A stretch of DNA of 54,827 nucleotides from contig NZ_RJTU01000028.1 of assembly GCF_003730015.1 (NCBI RefSeq), positions 1 to 54,827 of the forward strand, in the 5' to 3' direction. The translations under genes were made by a program, and so were the position numbers. Source of the stretch: Epilithonimonas hominis. Its GTDB lineage: Bacteria > Bacteroidota > Bacteroidia > Flavobacteriales > Weeksellaceae. The notes beneath the pieces were generated by a model, which was not told where the DNA came from, ran no database searches, and saw nothing but the letters and a program-made list of their open reading frames with translations. Shown here in pieces: positions 50,283 to 54,827 of this stretch. How positions within the stretch are numbered: the stretch's first letter is position 1; the number at the start of each line of letters is the position of its first letter.

Positions 50283-53180
50283 TTACTTCTTCTTCAAATC
50301 TTTATCAATCTGCTTTTCGGCATTCTCAGCTTTCTTTTCCTGAGCACGTTTTTCCTTTCGTTGTTGTGCTCGGGATTTTTTCTCGGCGCGTTTTTCTTCT
50401 CGGATAACTTTGTTGGATTTTGTATTATACAAAGCTTCTATAATACCTTGTCCGGTCTTGCTGAAGATTTTGATTTTCGGTTTCTCGTGCGTTCCTGTGA
50501 CTACAATTGGGAATCCAATCCATCCGGCGGGTGGTAATCCAACTCTCACTCGGAAATCCAGCAAACCATTGAAACTTGTCGTTCCACTAATCGTCGGTCT
50601 CAGAACAGAAACTTTAAAAGTAAACGGCTCTACGTGAATCAAATTATTATTGATGCTCGTTTTGATATCCACACCTTTCATATCCGGATTATCAAAGGCA
50701 TTCGCTCCAATATTATCGCCAACTGCGGAAAGCATTTTTAGGTTTTTGACTTCCACATCTTTAAGGTTCACATTTCCGCCACCTTCTAATGACGGGAAAA
50801 TCGGTTTCATATTGCTGTCAAAATCGCCTTTCAGTTTGTAATCCAAAGAGACAATCCCTTTCACGTCTTTCGCGGCAGTCGCCATTTCACGCACCATATC
50901 AATTTCTTTGTAAGCCCTTTGAACATCGAAGTCTGCAACATTCAATGCTACGTCATAATTAGCTGTGATTGGTGATTCGTCCTGATATCTTGCATCGATT
51001 TTCATTCTACTTCCTATGATGTCAAAACTTGTATTTTTCAGATAAACTTCGCCTTTGCTTACGGAAGCTAATCCCAAAAGATTATTCAGTCCAAGTCCTT
51101 TGAATTCTACTTTTTTCGCATTAGCTTCCAATGAAACATCCAGATTTTTTGGAACAATGACAACACCACTGCTTTTCGGATGTTCTTCTTTCGCATACTC
51201 TACAGAAAGCGATTTGTCTTTGTTGTCGCCTTCTTTCAGCGCCATAAATTCATCAATCAAAATATAATTGGATTTGAGATGGAATTTGCCGTGAAGCGTT
51301 CCTTTTCTTTCGATGAAGTAATTGATGGTATTGAGAAGATAACCATTCAAAGCAAAATCGGATTTTCCATAAGTTGCAAAGAATTTTCTAAACCACATTT
51401 TCTCATTCTCAAACTCGAAATTACCTTCTTTGATATAGAATGATTTCGGAAGATATTCGGTGGTAGCTTTAATATTTTTCAGAATTAAATTCCCTCTGTT
51501 ATCAAGTTTGCTGTATTGTCCGGTTGTCGCATAACTTTGACGACCATTCAAAGATAAATCCGCCATAATCAAACCGCTGATATCCAAACCTTCTTTTTTG
51601 AAAACTTTGTAGATTCTGCCAACATTCAAAACACCTTTTGCTCTGACTTTGTACAATAAATCCTCAAAATCCTGCAAATCTGCATTCACAAAAACAGGAT
51701 TGCCTTCAAAATCAAATTTGAAAGGGTCGAGTTTTACACCCAGACTTTTAAATGTTCCGTCGGTATTATGAATATTCGCTAAAATGTTGATATTCTGAAT
51801 TGGATTTGGATAATATTTTGTTTTCAGCCAGCCATTTTTTAGATTGAAATAACCTTTCGTTTTCGGGAATAATTTTTTGTCAAAATTAAAGATTCCATTT
51901 GACTGAATATCAGTATTCATAAGCCCCTTTAGTTCAATATCTTTCAATCCTAAAGCTGCATCTAAAGTTGCCAAATCGATTCCGCCTTTGATATTAGCAT
52001 TGATATTCATTTCATTTAAACCTTGTGTTCTGACTTTTGCACGGAATTGATTATTCTTGCCTAAATCAAAACTTAGATTTCGCAAATCGAGTAGGAGTTT
52101 GTCTGTGTCTAGCGCAGGCAACTCGACATTCATATCCAGATTAAGATTGTTCATCGGCACAGGTGCATTGCTGTTGGAAACAAAACCATTATCGACTTTA
52201 AGACTTGCTTTCAAATCTGGTTTTTGATTTTTCGGCTCACTGAATCTTCCTTTTAAACTAAAAAACAAATCGCTGTTTCCCTCGATTTTTGTATCCTTAA
52301 CCCAGCTAAGATATTGTGGAGGCAAAACGGACAACATATCTTTAATCGTCGTTTTCTCCGAAGCCGCATTGATATTAAGGTTATATCCATCTTTCAGAAT
52401 ACTCACAAATCCTGTGAATTTCAAAGGAAGTTCATTGATTCTTAGTTCATTTTTTCTCAAGACAAAAGTCAATGCATTGGTGTTGATTCTCGTAATCAAA
52501 TCGGCTTTCAGATATTTCTTTTGTGCGTACCAAATTCGATTGAGTGCAAAATCTATTTTTTCAATTTCGAGGTCGGTTTTTAAATCAAAAATATCTTCGC
52601 TCAGTCCACCTTTACCAGTATAATTCAGATTTTTTGCCTGAACCAAAACATTGGCCGCGTGGTCATTGTATTTGATATTCCAGTTTTTCAGTTTAATTAA
52701 ATCCAATTTAATGGATGCTCCGGTTCCTGTTGTATCTTTTGGTTTTTCGGACGGTTTTGAAACGTAAACATTATAATTGGCTTCGCCTTTGGAATTAACA
52801 AAAACATTGGCAGTTGCGTCGTTCACATAGATTTCATCGATTTTAACTTCTCTATTGAAAATCAGATTTTTCAGATTGATTCCAACTGCTACTTCTTTTG
52901 CTGCAAGTAATGTATCTTGTTCAAAAGGTTTTGAACCTTTCAACAAAAAATCGTCTACGGAAACCGTGAGGGAAGGGAAGTGACGGAAAAAAGTAAGATG
53001 CGTTTTCTTATAATCCAATTCTCCGGCAAGGTGTTTATTCGCAAAAAACTTAACCTGCTGAGAAATGGTTCCCGGAAACAAAATCGGGATAATGAACATT
53101 AAAAATAGGATAGAAGCGATGGTGATTCCCAGCCATTTTAATATTTTCAGCAATATCGTTTTTACATTAACCGCACTCAT
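50283..53180 (-). CDS. AsmA-like outer-membrane biogenesis protein
   Basis: 965 aa. One N-terminal membrane helix (about 9-31, ILKWLGITIASILFLMFIIP), then a very long periplasmic beta-rich region typical of AsmA/TamB-type repeating beta-groove proteins. A C-terminal AsmA-like block covers about 780-920 and a final Lys/Glu/Arg-rich tail (about 925-965) is predicted to be a charged helix. Such proteins bridge the periplasm and are proposed to carry phospholipid to the outer membrane. The start MSAVNVKT at 53180 is chosen because the longer frame (to 53255) would run through a terminator hairpin at 53231-53263. Confidence 0.87.
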   Translation of the reverse strand: MSAVNVKTILLKILKWLGITIASILFLMFIIPILFPGTISQQVKFFANKHLAGELDYKKTHLTFFRHFPSLTVSVDDFLLKGSKPFEQDTLLAAKEVAVGINLKNLIFNREVKIDEIYVNDATANVFVNSKGEANYNVYVSKPSEKPKDTTGTGASIKLDLIKLKNWNIKYNDHAANVLVQAKNLNYTGKGGLSEDIFDLKTDLEIEKIDFALNRIWYAQKKYLKADLITRINTNALTFVLRKNELRINELPLKFTGFVSILKDGYNLNINAASEKTTIKDMLSVLPPQYLSWVKDTKIEGNSDLFFSLKGRFSEPKNQKPDLKASLKVDNGFVSNSNAPVPMNNLNLDMNVELPALDTDKLLLDLRNLSFDLGKNNQFRAKVRTQGLNEMNINANIKGGIDLATLDAALGLKDIELKGLMNTDIQSNGIFNFDKKLFPKTKGYFNLKNGWLKTKYYPNPIQNINILANIHNTDGTFKSLGVKLDPFKFDFEGNPVFVNADLQDFEDLLYKVRAKGVLNVGRIYKVFKKEGLDISGLIMADLSLNGRQSYATTGQYSKLDNRGNLILKNIKATTEYLPKSFYIKEGNFEFENEKMWFRKFFATYGKSDFALNGYLLNTINYFIERKGTLHGKFHLKSNYILIDEFMALKEGDNKDKSLSVEYAKEEHPKSSGVVIVPKNLDVSLEANAKKVEFKGLGLNNLLGLASVSKGEVYLKNTSFDIIGSRMKIDARYQDESPITANYDVALNVADFDVQRAYKEIDMVREMATAAKDVKGIVSLDYKLKGDFDSNMKPIFPSLEGGGNVNLKDVEVKNLKMLSAVGDNIGANAFDNPDMKGVDIKTSINNNLIHVEPFTFKVSVLRPTISGTTSFNGLLDFRVRVGLPPAGWIGFPIVVTGTHEKPKIKIFSKTGQGIIEALYNTKSNKVIREEKRAEKKSRAQQRKEKRAQEKKAENAEKQIDKDLKKK

Positions 53181-53230
53181 AAACTTTAATTTTTCGGAAT
53201 AATTCAAAGATTGTGCTAAAAGTAATTCAC

Positions 53231-53263
53231 AAAAAAATCCTCTCTGAAATTTCAAAGAGGATT
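53231..53263 (-). terminator. Terminator of the SGNH hydrolase operon
   Basis: Stem AATCCTCT / AGAGGATT enclosing a self-complementary TGAAATTTCA core with one mismatch, and a top-strand A7 run on its left. It ends leftward transcripts from 53461-54747. Confidence 0.8.
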
Positions 53264-53310
53264 ATATGCTTTTAAAATATTTAAACTTGTTTTTACAGAA
53301 TTGTTTTTAT

Positions 53311-53446
53311 CGCAAAGTCGCAAAAGTTAATCCTATTAAAAATGTGTTAAGTCGCAAAAAAAATGGAGATTTTCATTTTTAACGAAGTTAAAAACTTTGT
53401 GCCTTGAAAACATAATTTCTTTTAGTAAATAATTTGTGCCTTTGCG
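53311..53446. repeat. Imperfect palindromic repeat, CGCAAAGTCGCAAA type
   Basis: Arms CGCAAAGTCGCAAA (53311-53324) and TTTGTGCCTTTGCG (53433-53446), 12 of 14 positions complementary. Additional internal copies GTCGCAAAA (53351) and AACTTTGTGCC (53393). It lies in the 3' UTR of the SGNH hydrolase transcript; no coding capacity. Confidence 0.7.
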
Positions 53447-53460
53447 TTAAAAAATAAATT

Positions 53461-54087
53461 TTAAAGATATTTCTCAATAATTGGAATTGCAATTTCAGCC
53501 ATTATTCCGTAACCTTTTTCGTTGGGATGAACACCATCCTTGGAAAGCAGAATTTCTTTATCGTGTAAAAAAGCTGAATGAAAATCAATATAATTTAATG
53601 AATTTTCAGTTGCAATAGTTTTAAGGATTTGATTATAAATTAAAACATCTTCATTGGTTCTCACTTTTCCTGTTGGAGAAACTTTCGAATCGATGTTTTC
53701 TGAAAGAGGAAGAATGCTTACCAGATAGATGTCTTTGGAATATTGTTTAGCGTTTTGAACAGCAATTTCAATATTAGTTTTGAATTGTTCCGGATTTACC
53801 AATTGATTTTCATCTTTTTTTGCCAAATCATTAGCTCCGTAACCGATGAAAATGATGTTTCCATCAGCGGAATTTCTGGCTTTCATTTCGTGAGACATTC
53901 TATTGAGCAAACCTTCCGTTGTTTCGCCACCAATTCCGAGATTGAAAAGAATTAATTCGTTACTCCCTTCATTATATTTTTGCAAAGCATATCGTTTCAG
54001 GATATCAACCCAGCCGCCAAAAACGCCATCATATTCTCCGTAAGTAATGCTGTCTCCGAAGAATAATCCATAGATCATCTTGTTCAT
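53461..54087 (-). CDS. SGNH/GDSL-type esterase
   Basis: 208 aa SGNH-fold hydrolase. Block I FFGDSITYG (catalytic Ser near residue 12), block II NLGIGGETTEG (Gly), block III GYGANDLAK (Asn) and block V DGVHPNEKGYG (catalytic Asp/His near 189-192). No signal peptide, so probably cytoplasmic; lysophospholipase or acetyl-esterase activity is typical of the family, but the substrate is unknown. Start Met1 or Met4. It is last of three same-strand genes (54747, 54405, 54087) ending in one terminator. Confidence 0.9.
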   Translation of the reverse strand: MNKMIYGLFFGDSITYGEYDGVFGGWVDILKRYALQKYNEGSNELILFNLGIGGETTEGLLNRMSHEMKARNSADGNIIFIGYGANDLAKKDENQLVNPEQFKTNIEIAVQNAKQYSKDIYLVSILPLSENIDSKVSPTGKVRTNEDVLIYNQILKTIATENSLNYIDFHSAFLHDKEILLSKDGVHPNEKGYGIMAEIAIPIIEKYL

Positions 54088-54114
54088 TAATTTAAAACTT
54101 TTGTAATTTTAATT

Positions 54115-54405
54115 TTAATTTTTTGGTTTTAAAAGTACTGAAAACAAAAGTCCGATTCCTACGATTGCATCCACAATATTCCACAGTTCTCTGCCTAATG
54201 CAATTTTGAAAAACGGTTGAAAGAGTAATGCCAATGCTCCATAGATAATCATTTCCGTATGTTTGCCTTGGTGATTGGCTTGGTACGCTAATGTTCCAAA
54301 TCCTATCAACGCTAAAAACCGCACCAGTTGATAATATCCGTAAGGCATTTTTGCAAGGCAGAGGAAGATAAGGATTGCCAATGTTATTTTTATTAATCGT
54401 TCCAT
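54115..54405 (-). CDS. Small multi-helix membrane protein (DUF6804-like)
   Basis: 96 aa with three to four hydrophobic segments (about 5-20, 25-40, 50-68 and 75-92). It resembles small uncharacterised Bacteroidota membrane proteins (tentatively DUF6804). It starts three bases after the stop of the preceding gene and ends 28 bases before the esterase, consistent with one operon. Function unknown. Confidence 0.72.
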   Translation of the reverse strand: MERLIKITLAILIFLCLAKMPYGYYQLVRFLALIGFGTLAYQANHQGKHTEMIIYGALALLFQPFFKIALGRELWNIVDAIVGIGLLFSVLLKPKN

Positions 54406-54408
54406 AAT

Positions 54409-54747
54409 TTAAGGTTGATGTTGAAAACAATAACCGTTACCAATACTTGTCATATGTCGGCATCGTGTCCCTTTTTTAGTGTATCCTATGCATTGTTGAG
54501 TCTTGGATTGTCCTTGTGTTCGTTTACTGATTAAACTTTGGGGAGTTCCCATTGTCGGTTTGCAAATTTTGCAAGGTTGCAGTCCTTGATTAACAGCACT
54601 TGTTACATTTAGTTTTTGTGATACATTTTTAACCATTCTGCAAGAAGCCAAGTGATATTTATTACCGGATGGTGTTTTATAAACTGTTTGGGCAAGTAAA
54701 TTTGAACTTAGAAAAAAGCAAAATAATATTGTTAAAAGGTGTTTCAT
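54409..54747 (-). CDS. Small secreted cysteine-rich protein (Ada-like and DUF5763-like motifs)
   Basis: 112 aa. Signal peptide at residues 1-19 (ends NLLA). The first module, GNKYHLASCRMVKNV…PCKICKP (about 28-64), has the His/Cys spacing of small Ada-type metal-binding motifs. The second, QCIGYTKKGTRCRHMTSIGNGYCFQHQ (about 85-111), has a Cys-x-Cys-x-Cys-x-His pattern seen in DUF5763-like zinc modules. It likely binds metal or is disulfide-bonded outside the cytoplasm. Role unknown. First gene of the three-gene operon. Confidence 0.78.
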   Translation of the reverse strand: MKHLLTILFCFFLSSNLLAQTVYKTPSGNKYHLASCRMVKNVSQKLNVTSAVNQGLQPCKICKPTMGTPQSLISKRTQGQSKTQQCIGYTKKGTRCRHMTSIGNGYCFQHQP

Positions 54748-54827
54748 ATAAAAACTTTAATTATTCTCACTATACGCTTTTTTATAATTTGAAGTATTCA
54801 ACACTATTTAGTCGTTCCTTAACAAAA

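Noticed and set aside
53181-53255. Longer N-terminus for the AsmA-like protein
   Set aside because: The extra codons run through a terminator hairpin for the upstream operon, and the membrane anchor starts naturally at the ATG at 53180.
1-54827. tRNA, rRNA, riboswitch and CRISPR features
   Set aside because: No cloverleaf with a TTCGA-type arm, no regularly spaced direct repeats and no recognised riboswitch core was seen when reading the intergenic regions; a covariance-model scan would be needed to be certain.

Overview
The window is about 54.8 kb of low-GC chromosomal DNA from a member of the Bacteroidota, most likely a Weeksellaceae flavobacterium close to Chryseobacterium or Epilithonimonas. 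The evidence is a type IX secretion C-terminal sorting domain protein, flavobacterial promoters (TTG-N19-TAnnTTTG), few Shine-Dalgarno sequences, Bat proteins, an S46 dipeptidyl peptidase, a PG_1098-type methyltransferase, a fused CcsBA and a bacillithiol-system YtxJ protein. No rRNA, tRNA, CRISPR array, prophage or intact insertion sequence was seen.

Layout. 0.2-10.1 kb (+): cytochrome c maturation (CcsBA), an SPFH membrane protein, an ABC exporter pair, a BatC-like/BatD pair, and MarC with a small membrane protein. 10.1-14.0 kb (-): a small protein and two tandem acyl-CoA ligases. 14.2-18.4 kb: an acyl-CoA dehydrogenase, an IS1182 stub, a DPP11-type peptidase and a thioesterase. 18.6-22.5 kb (+): the agmatine-to-putrescine pair aguB/aguA split by a repeat-flanked four-helix-bundle gene, then a DHA2 drug exporter. 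22.5-28.9 kb: two palindromic repeat elements, a PG_1098-like methyltransferase, TypA/BipA, a GHL10 lipoprotein and a Tat-exported PLP enzyme. 28.9-34.7 kb: an AraC regulator, a secreted protein, a pyruvate oxidase, a glycosyltransferase and an rRNA methyltransferase with a coupled 37-codon ORF. 34.9-38.3 kb (+): a methyltransferase, a ZIP transporter, YtxJ, then a Crp-like regulator/nuclease/GNAT operon. 38.4-41.1 kb (-): peroxiredoxin, thioredoxin and aspartate aminotransferase. 41.5-45.7 kb (+): RsmG, a lipoprotein and an AddB-like nuclease. 45.7-54.7 kb: a T9SS cargo, glutaryl-CoA dehydrogenase, a restriction-modification locus, an AsmA-like protein, an SGNH hydrolase and two small proteins.

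Systems. Acyl-CoA ligases, two acyl-CoA dehydrogenases and a thioesterase form a scattered fatty acid/lysine catabolism set. AguB and AguA make putrescine. Peroxiredoxin, thioredoxin and YtxJ form a thiol redox group. RsmG, the RlmL-like enzyme and the PG_1098-like enzyme are probable RNA methylases.

Most unusual observations: (1) the restriction endonuclease reading frame carries one in-frame TAA at codon 31 while its HTH-fused C5 methyltransferase is intact and has a candidate operator; (2) a dispersed repeat family surrounds the four-helix-bundle gene and has become coding sequence in aguA and in a second gene 15 kb away; (3) nested palindromic elements of 133 and 173 bp lie at 22.5-22.9 kb; (4) many promoters lie so close to start codons that leaderless mRNAs are predicted.
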